From: Ruegeria arenilitoris
GTDB taxonomy: Bacteria > Pseudomonadota > Alphaproteobacteria > Rhodobacterales > Rhodobacteraceae
NCBI RefSeq assembly: GCF_013035315.1
Contig: NZ_WQHP01000007.1
Span: 1-64,000, forward strand
DNA length: 64,000 nucleotides
Direction of reading: 5' to 3'
Each line of letters begins with the position of its first letter. The first letter of the stretch is position 1. Below the pieces are notes generated by a model. It did not search any database, had not been told where the DNA came from, and was given only the letters and a program-made list of their open reading frames with translations. Shown in pieces: positions 16,536 to 26,154 of this stretch. A program made the translations under genes and the position numbers.

Positions 16536-17018
16536 ATGGCGCTGGATCGCTGGATCGCGCTTGTTTTACTGGGTGTTTGCCTGACATACGGGTACGCCGC
16601 CTGGTTCACGATGGATGGAAGTCTTCCTCCTTTCATGCAGAGAAACCCGATCTGGCCCAGCACATTCCCCAAGGTGCTGTCGGTTCTGGGTGTGGTGGCC
16701 TGCACAATCATCCTACTCGGTCTCGAAAAGAGCGAAGTCAAAGAGGCCGACATCGATTATCGGCGGTTGGGTGAATATCATCTGGGTCAGGCCATCTCGC
16801 TGCTGGTTCTGATGGTCGTCTACGCCCTGTGCCTGCGCCCCGTGGGCTTTTTGATCGCGACCTCCTCATTCCTGATCCTCGGATCCTTCATCCTTGGTGA
16901 ACGCAAGTGGCACATCATGCTGCCGGTGGCTTTCTTCGCGACCGGAGCCGTCTGGTATCTAGTTCAGGAAGTTCTTGGAATTTACATGCGCCCCCTGCCG
17001 GGCTTGATCGGAGGCTGA
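16536..17018 (+). CDS. tctB: Tripartite tricarboxylate transporter small membrane subunit (TctB)
   Basis: A 160-residue membrane protein with four hydrophobic segments (about 5-25, 43-62, 83-103, 107-150). This is the TctB arrangement: two helices, a hydrophilic charged loop (EKSEVKEADIDYRRLGE) and a second hydrophobic half. ATG 16536 follows GGGAGGGGACGCT. One base separates it from tctA. It forms the membrane complex with TctA, driven by an ion gradient. Confidence 0.88.
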   Translation: MALDRWIALVLLGVCLTYGYAAWFTMDGSLPPFMQRNPIWPSTFPKVLSVLGVVACTIILLGLEKSEVKEADIDYRRLGEYHLGQAISLLVLMVVYALCLRPVGFLIATSSFLILGSFILGERKWHIMLPVAFFATGAVWYLVQEVLGIYMRPLPGLIGG

Positions 17019-17019
17019 C

Positions 17020-18531
17020 ATGCTTGAAGGACTTCTGATCGGCCTGCAAACGGCATTCTCAATTCAAAACCTGCTGATGGTCATCGCCGGATGCCTCATC
17101 GGCACGTTCATCGGCATGCTGCCGGGGCTGGGTCCGATGTCGATCATCGCGATCATGATCCCGGTCGCGATTTCGATGGGCGATCCATCTGCCGCGCTGA
17201 TCCTTTTGGCCGGTGTCTATTATGGTGCGATCTTTGGTGGATCGACCTCATCCATCCTGCTGAACGCGCCGGGGGTCGCGGGTACCGTGGCCTCGAGCTT
17301 TGACGGCTATCCGATGGCCCGACAAGGCAAGGCAGGCAAGGCGCTGACCATCGCCGCGATCGCCAGTTTCGCAGGCGGTACGCTGGGCGCGGTGTTGCTG
17401 ATGATCTTTGCACCGGCTTTGTCATCCGTCGCGCTCCTGTTCCATTCCGCCGAATACTTCGCCCTGATGGTGGTCGGTCTTTCAGCCATCGCCGCCTTTG
17501 CCGGATCGGGGCAAGTGGCCAAGGCAATCATCATGACGACCCTTGGGCTGATCATGGCAACGGTCGGTGAAGGTGCCCTGTTCAACCTGCCACGCTTCAC
17601 AATGGGCATAATGGACCTGCAATCCGGGTTTGGCTTTATCACTCTGGCGATGGCCATGTTCGCCCTCCCCGAAGCTCTGTTCCTTGTGCTCAAGCCGAAA
17701 GACCTGAAAGGCGACGATGGCGAGATCAAAGACCTGCGCGTGACCAAGGACGAGGCCAAGGCCATCGCCCCGGTTATCGGTCGCCAATCGGTGCAGGGCT
17801 TCTTTATCGGCGTCCTGCCTGGTGCGGGTGCGACCATCGCAAGCTTCCTTGGCTACGCGGTCGAACGGAACATCGCCCCCAAGGAAGAGCAGGAACAGTT
17901 CGGCAAGGGCTCGATCAAAGGTCTGGCCGCGCCCGAGTCGGCGAACAACGCGGCCTGTACCGGATCGTTTGTTCCGCTGCTGACGCTGGGTATTCCCGGA
18001 TCCGGGACGACGGCGATCTTGCTGGGTGCCTTGATTGCGCTGAACGTGACACCCGGTCCCCGGCTTATGGTGGACGAGCCTCAGATCTTCTGGGCGGTGA
18101 TCATGTCCATGTTCATCGGCAATCTGGTACTGCTCATCCTGAACCTGCCGCTGATCCCCTACATCGCCAAAGTGCTGGCTGTTCCGCGCAACTACCTGAT
18201 CCCGTTCATTTTGTTCTTCACCCTGATGGGGGCCTATATCGGGCAGAACAACGCGACCGAGTTGCTGATCCTTGTGGGCTTTGGCGTCTGCGCAACAGCA
18301 TTGAAGTTCGCAGACTATCCTCTGGCCCCCTTGCTGATCGGATTCATCCTCGGCGGTATGATGGAGGACAACTTTGCCCGCTCGATGCAGCTCTATGACG
18401 GCATCTCCTTCATCTGGCAACGTCCCATGACGCTGGGCCTGCTGACAATTGCTGTCCTGCTGGTGCTGCTGCCCAGCTACCGCGCACGTCGGGCGCGGGC
18501 GCGGGCCGCTGGTGTGGCCGATGGCGACTGA
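17020..18531 (+). CDS. tctA: Tripartite tricarboxylate transporter large membrane subunit (TctA)
   Basis: A 503-residue, about 12-helix permease. The family hallmark GTFIGMLPGLGPM (about 28-40) is near the N-terminus, and a repeat of it, FIGVLPGAGATIASF (about 261-275), occurs in the second half, as is typical for the inverted duplication of TctA. GGSTSSILLNAPG and TLGIPGSGTTAILLGAL are the matching conserved loops. It transports the acid bound by TctC. The last codons overlap the CoA-transferase start by 11 bases. Confidence 0.95.
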   Translation: MLEGLLIGLQTAFSIQNLLMVIAGCLIGTFIGMLPGLGPMSIIAIMIPVAISMGDPSAALILLAGVYYGAIFGGSTSSILLNAPGVAGTVASSFDGYPMARQGKAGKALTIAAIASFAGGTLGAVLLMIFAPALSSVALLFHSAEYFALMVVGLSAIAAFAGSGQVAKAIIMTTLGLIMATVGEGALFNLPRFTMGIMDLQSGFGFITLAMAMFALPEALFLVLKPKDLKGDDGEIKDLRVTKDEAKAIAPVIGRQSVQGFFIGVLPGAGATIASFLGYAVERNIAPKEEQEQFGKGSIKGLAAPESANNAACTGSFVPLLTLGIPGSGTTAILLGALIALNVTPGPRLMVDEPQIFWAVIMSMFIGNLVLLILNLPLIPYIAKVLAVPRNYLIPFILFFTLMGAYIGQNNATELLILVGFGVCATALKFADYPLAPLLIGFILGGMMEDNFARSMQLYDGISFIWQRPMTLGLLTIAVLLVLLPSYRARRARARAAGVADGD

Positions 18532-19708
18532 ACCGCTCAGGGGCGTTCGGGTTCTTGATCTGACAAACGTGCTGGCAGGCCCGTATTGTTGTTACCAACT
18601 GGCCCTTATGGGGGCCGAGGTGATCAAGGTCGAACGCCCCGGCAGCGGGGATCTGGCCCGCGTGCTTGGCGCTGATCCCGACCGGAACAAAGCCGGTATG
18701 GGGGTCAGCTTTCTGGCGCAGAACGCTCAGAAGAAGTCGATCACGCTGGATATGAAATCCAGCCGGGGTAAGGCTCTGCTGAAACAGCTGGTGAAAACGG
18801 CGGATGTTCTGGTCGAAAACTTCCGGCCCGGCGTCATGGACCGGTTGGGTCTTGGGTATGAAGTTCTGCGCGCCGAAAACCCCACCCTGATCTACTGCGC
18901 CATCAGCGGCTTTGGGCAGGACGGTCCACGCCGCGATGACCCGGCCTATGACCAGATCGTGCAGGGGATCAGTGGCGTCATGTCGATCACCGGCGCACCG
19001 GATACTGCGCCTTATCGTGTCGGCTATCCACTGGCCGACACCGTTGGCGGGCTCACCTCCGCCTTCGCGGTTAGCGCCGCGTTGAACGCAAACCCCCGCG
19101 GCGCATTTCTGGATATCGCCATGTCCGAGGCCGTGATCTCGACCATGGGGTGGGTCGTCTCCAACTACCTCGTCGGAGGAGTGATGCCAGGCGCACATGG
19201 CAACGAGAACACGACCTCAGCCCCCTCTGGCACATTCGCCACATCCGATAGTCCGATCAACATCGCCGCCAATCGGGATGAGCAATGGCAAGCCCTCGCC
19301 CGACACCTGGGCCGAGAGGACCTGCTGGATCACCCGGATTACGCGACGCGCGAGGATCGTAAACGGAACCGTCACGCGCTGAGGGACGAGTTGGAGAAAT
19401 CCTTGAAATCGCGCCCGGCGAACGAATGGGTTGCTGAATTGAACGGCCTGGGTGTGCCAACCGGGCAGGTTCAAACGGTCCCCGAGGCTTTGGCGGATGA
19501 ACAATTGGCCGGTCGCGGGTTGATCGGCACGTTGCCGGTACATGGCGAGGATATGCAACTGGCTGGTAGCCCGGTGATGATGGACGGACAGAGGAACATG
19601 CCGCAGACCCCGCCGCCCAAACTGGGCGCGGATAACGCGGCAATCTGGGCGGAACTTGGTCTGTCCACAGATGAGATCGACGCATTGGTGAAGGAAGGAG
19701 TGATATGA
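18521..19708 (+). CDS. Class III (CaiB/BaiF family) CoA-transferase
   Basis: A 395-residue family III CoA-transferase. N-terminal GVRVLDLTNVLAGPYCCYQLALMGAEVIKVERP is the signature region. The catalytic Asp probably lies in the DPAYDQIVQGISGVM segment (about 146-160). Such enzymes move CoA between carboxylic acids through an aspartyl anhydride. ATG 18521 lies in the tctA 3' end; an earlier start at 18449 would extend into tctA and is rejected. The ATGA overlap with the lyase gene downstream suggests that the transported acid is activated here and cleaved by the next enzyme. Confidence 0.9.
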   Translation: MATEPLRGVRVLDLTNVLAGPYCCYQLALMGAEVIKVERPGSGDLARVLGADPDRNKAGMGVSFLAQNAQKKSITLDMKSSRGKALLKQLVKTADVLVENFRPGVMDRLGLGYEVLRAENPTLIYCAISGFGQDGPRRDDPAYDQIVQGISGVMSITGAPDTAPYRVGYPLADTVGGLTSAFAVSAALNANPRGAFLDIAMSEAVISTMGWVVSNYLVGGVMPGAHGNENTTSAPSGTFATSDSPINIAANRDEQWQALARHLGREDLLDHPDYATREDRKRNRHALRDELEKSLKSRPANEWVAELNGLGVPTGQVQTVPEALADEQLAGRGLIGTLPVHGEDMQLAGSPVMMDGQRNMPQTPPPKLGADNAAIWAELGLSTDEIDALVKEGVI

Positions 19709-20484
19709 GCGACGTTTCCGACTGGTGGCGCACATCTATCATCGACATGGAACCCGGCCGCATCGCCTTGCGAGGAGAACCCATCCAAGACCTGATCGGC
19801 AATCTGAGCTTTGCCGAAATGATCTGGCTTCTGGTTCGCGGTGATCGCCCCTCACCTGCGCAAGCCCATCTGTTCGAAGCCGCCTTAGTTGCCGCTGTGG
19901 ACCATGGACCGCAGGCACCGTCCATCGCGACGGCTCGGATGGCTGTGACATGCGGGTTGCCTTTGAACAACGCGATGGCCAGTGCAGTGAACATGCTGGG
20001 TGACATCCACGGCGGAGCTGGTGAACAAGCGGTTGAGCTCTATCATTTCGTCGACACTCACTCGGGTGAGTTGGGCACGGCGCTGGATGACTGGATCGCA
20101 GAGCGCGGAAAAATCCTGCCCGGCTTTGGCCACCGGTTTCACACGCCTACCGACCCACGCGCGCCACGGTTGATGGCGCTGGTGTCCGAGGCTGTTGAGA
20201 ACGGTGCGTGCGATGGGCGCTTCAGGCAAATCGCGCTGGATATCGAAGCCGAACTCGCGCGGCGCAAAGGTAAACCCGTTCCGATGAATATCGACGGAGC
20301 TACCGCAGTGATCTACGCAGAGCTTGGGTTTGAACCGCCCCTTGCGCGCGGTCTGTTCTGCCTGTCGCGTTCCGTAGGCATACTTGCACATGCGTGGGAG
20401 CAGACACAGCAAGGCGGGCGCAATAAGGGCCCAACCCCGCCCAAGTATCGTTGGACTTACGTCGAACCCTCGTCAGAGGACTAA
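19705..20484 (+). CDS. Citryl-CoA lyase-like protein, citrate synthase fold
   Basis: A 259-residue protein, much shorter than citrate synthase (about 430), as in citryl-CoA lyases (Ccl/AclA C-terminal module). Catalytic positions are conserved: a His in GDIHGGAGEQ (about 97-106), a His in PGFGHRFHTPTDPRAPRL (about 139-156) and an Asp in NIDGATAVIYAELG (about 194-207). It would split citryl-CoA or a close analogue into acetyl-CoA and a 2-oxo acid. It is the last gene of tctCBA-CoA transferase-lyase. The substrate is inferred from neighbours only. Confidence 0.8.
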   Translation: MSDVSDWWRTSIIDMEPGRIALRGEPIQDLIGNLSFAEMIWLLVRGDRPSPAQAHLFEAALVAAVDHGPQAPSIATARMAVTCGLPLNNAMASAVNMLGDIHGGAGEQAVELYHFVDTHSGELGTALDDWIAERGKILPGFGHRFHTPTDPRAPRLMALVSEAVENGACDGRFRQIALDIEAELARRKGKPVPMNIDGATAVIYAELGFEPPLARGLFCLSRSVGILAHAWEQTQQGGRNKGPTPPKYRWTYVEPSSED

Positions 20485-20489
20485 GTTCG

Positions 20490-21998
20490 TCAGGCCTGTT
20501 TCTCGACCTCAGGTTCCACATCCGGGCGGACGGGTTCGGCGTCCATTTCGATGACATCCGGTTCGGCGGGTTCCTCGGCTTCATCCACTTCGACCTCAGC
20601 GTCCGCTTCGCTCTTGTCCTCTAGCGCGCCCACAATCAGAGGCAGCATGTGAACACCTGTCGCAGAAGCGATTTCGGGTGTCTGCGGTGTCTGCCAGCTG
20701 AGCGTGTCAAAGCTGCCGCAGTTCTGACAGACCGGAGCCCACTCGGGCTGAATGTCGTGGCAATTGTCGCAAACCCATTGCGGCCCGCGCGGCGCGATCA
20801 GCGCCTTGGCCAGCCATCCCTGCACCACCGCGTCCGAGGCGCCCTCGCCCCGTTCGATCGCAGCCATCAGGGTATAGCCGCGCGCATCCGCGTTCTTTTC
20901 GACCACATCGCCCAGCGCACGACGCGCTTCGGGGAAGTCCTCGGCGACGATGTTCAACTCGGCCAGAATAAGACGGGTTTCCATGTTTTCAGGATGAATA
21001 CGGGTCAGCGCGGCAAAGCGTTTGATCCGTTGATCAGGTGTTTCATCCGGTAAAATCTCGGCAAAGGCATGGGCCAGATCCGGGTGCGGCTGCACCTCCC
21101 AAGCCTTTTTCAGGATCTTGGTCGCAGAACGCGGCTTGCCCTTTTCGATATAGGCCCGAGCGGCCATCGCTGCTGCGGGCACCAGATCAGGCGACAGGCG
21201 GTTCGCTTCAATCGCGCGCTCCTGCTGCTCGACTGTGGCGTCCTCATCCAGAATGCCCTTGGCCTCAGACAGGGCCAGAACGGCGTCACGGCGTTTGAAC
21301 ACGTCGCGCGGCAGGTGGCCCGATTTCAGCTTGGCAGTCAGGGTCGAGCGCGCGCCCGCCCAATCCTGCGCCTTGGTCTGAAGGCCCAGCAGAATGTCCT
21401 GCGTTTCCTGATGGCGCGGCTTAATGGCCAAGGCTTTCTCGGCCAGCTTGCGCGCGGTGTCATCATCACCTTCGGCCAGCTTCTGTTTCATGATGCCGCG
21501 CACACCAACAAAGCGAGTCGCATTATTTGTCACTAGCTTCTTGTAGGTGTCCGCAGCCTTTTTCGTATCGCCGTTCATCTCGGCCGCCTGCGCGACCAGC
21601 AGGTTAGTGAGCTCGGGCTTGTTCAACAGCCGTTCTGCCTTGGTGGCCTTGTTCAGCGCCACGCGCCCTTCGCCGGAGGCCAGCGCCATCAGCCCATCAG
21701 ACAGGGCCTGATACCCGCGCTGTTCACGGCTGCGGTCGAAGTACCGCGACAGGGCGGTCTCATCCCCGTTGAGGAACTTCAACGTCGCGATCAAAAGGGT
21801 CAGCAGCTTGAAGAACACCCAGATGGCAAACACCAGAACGCCCAGCGCGATCACCGACTGTAGCGGCCCCAGCGTGTATTCTGTTCCACCGGCCGTGATC
21901 TGAACCCCACCGCTGGTTTCCATCAGCAGCCCAGCGCCTACAGCCAACAGGCCAATAATCGCAACAAAGACTAAAATCTTAAACAGTGACCACAGCAT
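20490..21998 (-). CDS. hemY: HemY-like TPR membrane protein
   Basis: A 502-residue inner-membrane protein. Two N-terminal transmembrane helices (about 6-26 and 45-68) flank a short loop, followed by the HemY_N region and a long helical TPR array (about 110-380). Near residues 415-430 a zinc-ribbon-like pair CDNC and CQNC is present, then an acidic tail rich in Glu and Asp. HemY proteins accompany hemD in haem-gene clusters, but their biochemical role is unsettled; they are distinct from the Bacillus oxidase of the same name. It follows the mitofilin-like gene by 10 bases in the hemD operon. Confidence 0.85.
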   Translation of the reverse strand: MLWSLFKILVFVAIIGLLAVGAGLLMETSGGVQITAGGTEYTLGPLQSVIALGVLVFAIWVFFKLLTLLIATLKFLNGDETALSRYFDRSREQRGYQALSDGLMALASGEGRVALNKATKAERLLNKPELTNLLVAQAAEMNGDTKKAADTYKKLVTNNATRFVGVRGIMKQKLAEGDDDTARKLAEKALAIKPRHQETQDILLGLQTKAQDWAGARSTLTAKLKSGHLPRDVFKRRDAVLALSEAKGILDEDATVEQQERAIEANRLSPDLVPAAAMAARAYIEKGKPRSATKILKKAWEVQPHPDLAHAFAEILPDETPDQRIKRFAALTRIHPENMETRLILAELNIVAEDFPEARRALGDVVEKNADARGYTLMAAIERGEGASDAVVQGWLAKALIAPRGPQWVCDNCHDIQPEWAPVCQNCGSFDTLSWQTPQTPEIASATGVHMLPLIVGALEDKSEADAEVEVDEAEEPAEPDVIEMDAEPVRPDVEPEVEKQA

Positions 21999-22008
21999 GG
22001 CAGGTCCT

Positions 22009-23232
22009 TCAGTTCGAGTTCACGCTAGGCTGAAGCGCATTGGCGGCATCCACCGCGGAAACCCGCGTCTGTGCGGCCTGCTCCCAATCAGCCATCGCTG
22101 CCTGCGCCGCTTCGGGCAGGGATTTCAATTCGGTCAGAGCGGTTGTGACATCGCCGCTGGACAGGGCGGCCTCGGCCCGCGACAGGATCGCATCTGGATT
22201 GTCCCCCTCTTGCGGCGTGACTGAACGTGCACCGGTCTGCCGCTGCAGGAAGGCCACCAACCCGGTGGTCTTATCTGCATCGCGCGCATCCGCCAGCGCG
22301 GTCCGGGCCGCAGGCGAGAACGAACTGCGCAACGCCGCCAAGGTCGCAACACCCTTATCCGCCGGGCCAGACAGCGCGTCGGGCACCTCGACACCGCCTG
22401 CTTGCAGCTCGGCAACCAGATCAGAATAGGGCTGTCCGGCATCCAACTGTCCGGTCAAACGGGACAGGGTGGCCGCGTTCGCCGCGGCCTGCGCTTCGGC
22501 CGAGGCTTTGGCTTCAAGCGCTTGCGCATCCGAAACCATTTTTTCCACTTCGGCGCGCTGCGCCGCCAGAGAATCCTGCAACTTCTTCAATTCGGCTTCA
22601 AACGCTGCCGAAACCTCGGGCGAGGCACCCTGAGTCAACGCCCCGCTTTCCAGTGCGGTCAAACGACTGGCCAGAGGATCAATCTTACCTGTCAGCCCAT
22701 CGAGGCTGGTTTTCAAGCTACTCAACTCTTCGCCCAGCGGTGTGACCTGATCGGTCAGGGCCGCGAGTTTTCCGTCAACATCCGACGTATCGGACAGGGA
22801 TTTCGTCAAGGCTTCGATCTGGCTGGACTGATCGTTCAGCTTGGCCTCAAGCGCCGTGAGCGCATCTGAATCGGACGATCCGAACAATCCCGCGCTACCT
22901 GCCGCAAATCCGATCCCTGCAGCCAGAGCACCGCCAAGCAAAGCGGGTATGAAACCGCCGCGGCTTTCTTCTTTTTGCGGCTCTTGCTGCGGTGCTTCTT
23001 CCGTCTGGGCCACAGGTTCTTCCTGAACCGGCTCCTCAACACGCGCTTCGGCTTCGGCTTCGGCTTCGGCTTCGGCTTCGGCTTCGGCTTCGGCTTCGGC
23101 TTCGGAAAGGGGTTCTTCTACCGGCTCGTCCGCGTCAACAGAAGTTCCTTCACGCTGCGAAGTGAATTCAACCGCTTCGTCCGACTTGGGGTCTTCCACC
23201 GGCTTTTGATCGGTTTTTTTCTTACGAGCCAC
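22009..23232 (-). CDS. Mitofilin/Mic60-like inner membrane protein
   Basis: About 407 residues from GTG 23232, which has an AAGGGGAA ribosome site; an ATG at 23280 gives a less likely 423-residue form. A basic lysine-rich start is followed by an acidic segment with ten Glu-Ala dipeptides, one transmembrane helix (GGFIPALLGGALAAGIGFAAGSAG), a long coiled coil (about 130-260) and a C-terminal helical mitofilin-type domain. Alphaproteobacterial COG4223 proteins are ancestral to mitochondrial Mic60 and shape the inner membrane. The position between hemD and hemY is characteristic of the group. Confidence 0.85.
   Translation of the reverse strand: MARKKKTDQKPVEDPKSDEAVEFTSQREGTSVDADEPVEEPLSEAEAEAEAEAEAEAEAEAEARVEEPVQEEPVAQTEEAPQQEPQKEESRGGFIPALLGGALAAGIGFAAGSAGLFGSSDSDALTALEAKLNDQSSQIEALTKSLSDTSDVDGKLAALTDQVTPLGEELSSLKTSLDGLTGKIDPLASRLTALESGALTQGASPEVSAAFEAELKKLQDSLAAQRAEVEKMVSDAQALEAKASAEAQAAANAATLSRLTGQLDAGQPYSDLVAELQAGGVEVPDALSGPADKGVATLAALRSSFSPAARTALADARDADKTTGLVAFLQRQTGARSVTPQEGDNPDAILSRAEAALSSGDVTTALTELKSLPEAAQAAMADWEQAAQTRVSAVDAANALQPSVNSN
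23045..23104. repeat. Perfect hexanucleotide tandem repeat (GCTTCG x10)
   Basis: Ten uninterrupted copies of GCTTCG on the plus strand, read as Glu-Ala x10 in the mitofilin-like protein on the minus strand. Copy changes by slippage keep the frame, so the acidic linker length can vary between strains. Confidence 0.95.
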
Positions 23233-23286
23233 CGCGACGTTCCCCTTATCGAATCCAATTTCATATGAATAACAGGCCACTCTAAG

Positions 23287-24000
23287 TTAATCAGTGGTCT
23301 CTATACCCTCAACCCGCATCGCGTGTTTCACAAGCTTTTTAACGGCTTTCCGCATTTTCTTTGGCGTCGGCTCGTTAGCAATCTTCAGGCGCTGATAGTC
23401 CAAAGAATAAAGGGGCTCGGCGGTCGCTTCGCTGATTGCGGCCAACCACAAGGGTGCCGGGCCGGTCCAGATTTCGGCAAATTGTCGCGCCGTGCGCGGC
23501 GAAAACAAGGGCGCTATTACGGGGCTTTCGCCGGCAACAACGGCAGCAGCTTCGGATGTCACCGGTAACAGGCGCTGCTGATAAACGACCTGTTCTTGCA
23601 CTGTTAGGCCTGATTCGGTCAGACGGCCAGCGACATTGCCGCGGGTATGTTCACCGCGCAGATGCATCAAAGGGCTTTCGGGCCTGTGTTTCAGCAGATA
23701 GGCCACCAGTTCTTCAGCGGTTTGGCCCACCATCATGGCGTCCCATCCCGCGCCCTTTGCGGTTCCGGTGGTTGCCGGGCCGACGCAATAGGCGGGTAAC
23801 TCGCGCGAAACCCCAAGCGAGGCTGCTGCATTGACCGAGTTGGCTGAGGTAAAAATCAGCCCCCGAATACCGTCTGTTTGAACCGTGACCCGGACAGGAC
23901 GAATCTCCAGAATGGGGGAATAGATGACCTCAACCCGTGACCTGACGCGGGTCGGCAGTTGCGCGACGAACCTTTCAGAGGCGGCGCGTGGGCGGGTCAT
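23287..24000 (-). CDS. hemD: Uroporphyrinogen-III synthase
   Basis: A 237-residue two-domain HemD protein that closes hydroxymethylbilane to uroporphyrinogen III with inversion of ring D. Family pattern: N-terminal LMTRPRAASERFVAQL, GLIFTSANSVNAAA, then YCVGPATTGTAKGAGW and LLHLRGEHTRG-like LMHLRGEHTRGNVAGRL, and PLFSPRTARQFAEI in domain two. ATG 24000 starts at the normal point; the frame extends to 24465 but that part is antisense to tsaD. First gene of a hemD-mitofilin-hemY operon. No hemC is present in the window. Confidence 0.88.
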   Translation of the reverse strand: MTRPRAASERFVAQLPTRVRSRVEVIYSPILEIRPVRVTVQTDGIRGLIFTSANSVNAAASLGVSRELPAYCVGPATTGTAKGAGWDAMMVGQTAEELVAYLLKHRPESPLMHLRGEHTRGNVAGRLTESGLTVQEQVVYQQRLLPVTSEAAAVVAGESPVIAPLFSPRTARQFAEIWTGPAPLWLAAISEATAEPLYSLDYQRLKIANEPTPKKMRKAVKKLVKHAMRVEGIETTD

Positions 24001-24096
24001 CAACAAATACAATAGCGGGGCCTTCGGCCTTGGGATTGTTTGCGTCCGCGCAGGGTGATACCCCGCTTGGGTGTCATGATGCAACGGATCAGGCCT

Positions 24097-25194
24097 ATGG
24101 TGCAAACACTTACCGTACTTGGATTGGAAAGCAGCTGTGATGACACGGCCGCCGCAGTCGTGCGCCAGTCCGACGGTGCAGGGGCCGAGATTTTGTCGTC
24201 GATCGTTCACGGCCAGACCGAGCTGCACAGCGCGTTTGGCGGCGTCGTGCCCGAAATCGCCGCGCGGGCACATGCAGAGAAGCTGGACACCTGTGTCATA
24301 CAGGCGCTGGAGGCTGCTAGTCTGTCCCTTTCCGACATGGACGCAATCGCCGTCACCGCGGGTCCGGGTCTGATTGGCGGAGTCATGTCCGGCGTCATGT
24401 GCGCCAAGGGCCTGAGCGCCGCGACAGGCCTGCCATTGATCGGCGTGAACCACCTGGCGGGTCACGCCCTAACGCCTCGCCTGACGGATGACATCGCTTT
24501 TCCCTACCTGATGCTGTTGGTCTCGGGCGGACATTGCCAATACCTGATCGCGCATGGACCCGAACAATTCACTCGCCTAGGCGGCACCGTCGATGACGCG
24601 CCTGGCGAAGCCTTCGATAAGACCGCGCGACTTCTGGGCCTGCCCCAACCCGGCGGCCCGTCGGTCGAGGCCGAGGCGCGGGTTGGTGATCCCAAGCGAT
24701 TCCGGTTTCCACGGCCGCTTTTGGATCGACCGGGATGCGATCTATCATTCTCAGGGCTAAAGACAGCTTTGATGCGAATGCGTGATCAGATTGTCGCAGA
24801 AAAAGGCGGTCTGACCCGTCAGGACCGCGCCGATCTTTGTGCAGGGTTCCAACAAGCGATTGTCGACACACTGGCCGAGAAAACCCGCCGCGCCATCGAC
24901 CGCTATCTGGAAGAGAATCCCGCCGACCCGGTTATCGCCGTTGCCGGAGGGGTGGCGGCCAACTCGGCAATTCGCGCGGCGTTAGAGACTGTTTGCACCG
25001 AAAAAGGTGCCCGGTTCACTGCCCCGCCATTGGCTTTTTGCACCGACAACGCCGCGATGATCGCCTATGCCGGGATGGAACGCTTTCGCGCAGGGGCGCG
25101 CGACGGATTGGACCTGACCGCACGTCCACGCTGGCCACTGGACAAAACCAGCCCCGCAATGCTGGGCAGCGGAAAAAAGGGCGCCAAAGCATGA
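24097..25194 (+). CDS. tsaD: tRNA N6-adenosine threonylcarbamoyltransferase TsaD
   Basis: A 365-residue ASKHA-fold protein. Starts [15 protein letters not shown]; the metal-site histidines occur in the [14 protein letters not shown] motif (about 110-123); [11 protein letters not shown] is near the C-terminus. It transfers the threonylcarbamoyl group to A37 of ANN-decoding tRNAs with TsaE, encoded at 36979, and TsaB. ATG 24097 is chosen because the product then begins at the family start; ATG 24040 adds 19 non-conserved residues. Divergent from hemD; ATGA overlap with gpsA. Confidence 0.95.
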   Translation: MVQTLTVLGLESSCDDTAAAVVRQSDGAGAEILSSIVHGQTELHSAFGGVVPEIAARAHAEKLDTCVIQALEAASLSLSDMDAIAVTAGPGLIGGVMSGVMCAKGLSAATGLPLIGVNHLAGHALTPRLTDDIAFPYLMLLVSGGHCQYLIAHGPEQFTRLGGTVDDAPGEAFDKTARLLGLPQPGGPSVEAEARVGDPKRFRFPRPLLDRPGCDLSFSGLKTALMRMRDQIVAEKGGLTRQDRADLCAGFQQAIVDTLAEKTRRAIDRYLEENPADPVIAVAGGVAANSAIRAALETVCTEKGARFTAPPLAFCTDNAAMIAYAGMERFRAGARDGLDLTARPRWPLDKTSPAMLGSGKKGAKA

Positions 25195-26153
25195 GTGTTT
25201 CCGTCCTGGGATCTGGCGCTTTCGGCACAAGCTTGGCCATTTCTCTGGCTGGGAACGGGCCGGTGACGCTGTGGTCTCGGGACGCGGAACAGGCGCGGCA
25301 GATGCGGCAGGCGCGCGAGAATGCCCAGCGCCTGCCCGGCGTAACCTTACCTACCGGAATCACGGTGACGTCGGACATCGATCAGGCCGCAAATGCTGAT
25401 GTCCTGCTTGTGTCCGTGCCAATGCAGAAGCTGCGCGGCGCTTTGACTGAGCATGCCGAGGCACTGGCAGGAAAAACTCTGGTGGCGTGCTGCAAAGGGA
25501 TCGAGCTGTCATCAGGGCTGGGGCCTATTTCGATGATAAGGCAAGTGATCCCGGACGCCCACCCTGCCCTGCTGACAGGCCCCAGTTTTGCCGACGACAT
25601 CGCGCGGGGGCTTCCTACGGCGCTGACCCTGGCCTGCGCCGATGATGCGCTGGGAACAAAGCTGCAGAATGAACTGACCACCGCAAATCTGCGCCTTTAC
25701 CGAACCACAGACGTGATCGGTGCCGAGCTTGGGGGCGCATTAAAAAACGTCATGGCCATTGGATGCGGCGCTGCTATCGGGGCCGGTCTGGGCGACAGCG
25801 CCCGCGCCGCCCTGATGACGCGTGGGTTTGCCGAGATGCAGCGCTTTGCCCTAATGCGCGGTGCGCAGCCGGACACTCTGATGGGACTGTCAGGCCTCGG
25901 GGATCTCGTTCTGACCTGTTCGTCTGAACTGTCGCGCAACTATCGTTTTGGCCTGTCTTTGGGTCAGAAAAAGACATTTGATTCAGAAACAACCGTCGAG
26001 GGCGTTGCAACTGCACGCGCCATGACAGACATCGCCGCCGCCGAAGGGCTGGACATGCCCATCAGTACCACGGTGGCCGACCTGAGCCACGGCGCTTATA
26101 GCGTCACGCAGGCCATTCAAACCCTGCTCAACCGACCCCTGAAGGAGGAATAA
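25191..26153 (+). CDS. gpsA: Glycerol-3-phosphate dehydrogenase [NAD(P)+]
   Basis: A 320-residue enzyme making sn-glycerol 3-phosphate for phospholipids. Rossmann [10 protein letters not shown] (about 7-16), [27 protein letters not shown], catalytic Lys in [12 protein letters not shown] (about 183-194) and [14 protein letters not shown]. Its ATG overlaps the tsaD stop, so the open frame running in from 24837 is an artefact antiphase to tsaD. Followed after one base by the YciI-like gene. Confidence 0.95.
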   Translation: MSVSVLGSGAFGTSLAISLAGNGPVTLWSRDAEQARQMRQARENAQRLPGVTLPTGITVTSDIDQAANADVLLVSVPMQKLRGALTEHAEALAGKTLVACCKGIELSSGLGPISMIRQVIPDAHPALLTGPSFADDIARGLPTALTLACADDALGTKLQNELTTANLRLYRTTDVIGAELGGALKNVMAIGCGAAIGAGLGDSARAALMTRGFAEMQRFALMRGAQPDTLMGLSGLGDLVLTCSSELSRNYRFGLSLGQKKTFDSETTVEGVATARAMTDIAAAEGLDMPISTTVADLSHGAYSVTQAIQTLLNRPLKEE

Positions 26154-26154
26154 C

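Noticed and set aside
23045..23104. CRISPR-like repeat
   Set aside because: The array is a contiguous 6-base coding repeat without spacers.
24837..25190. N-terminal extension of gpsA
   Set aside because: It overlaps tsaD in another frame and the family start is at ATG 25191.
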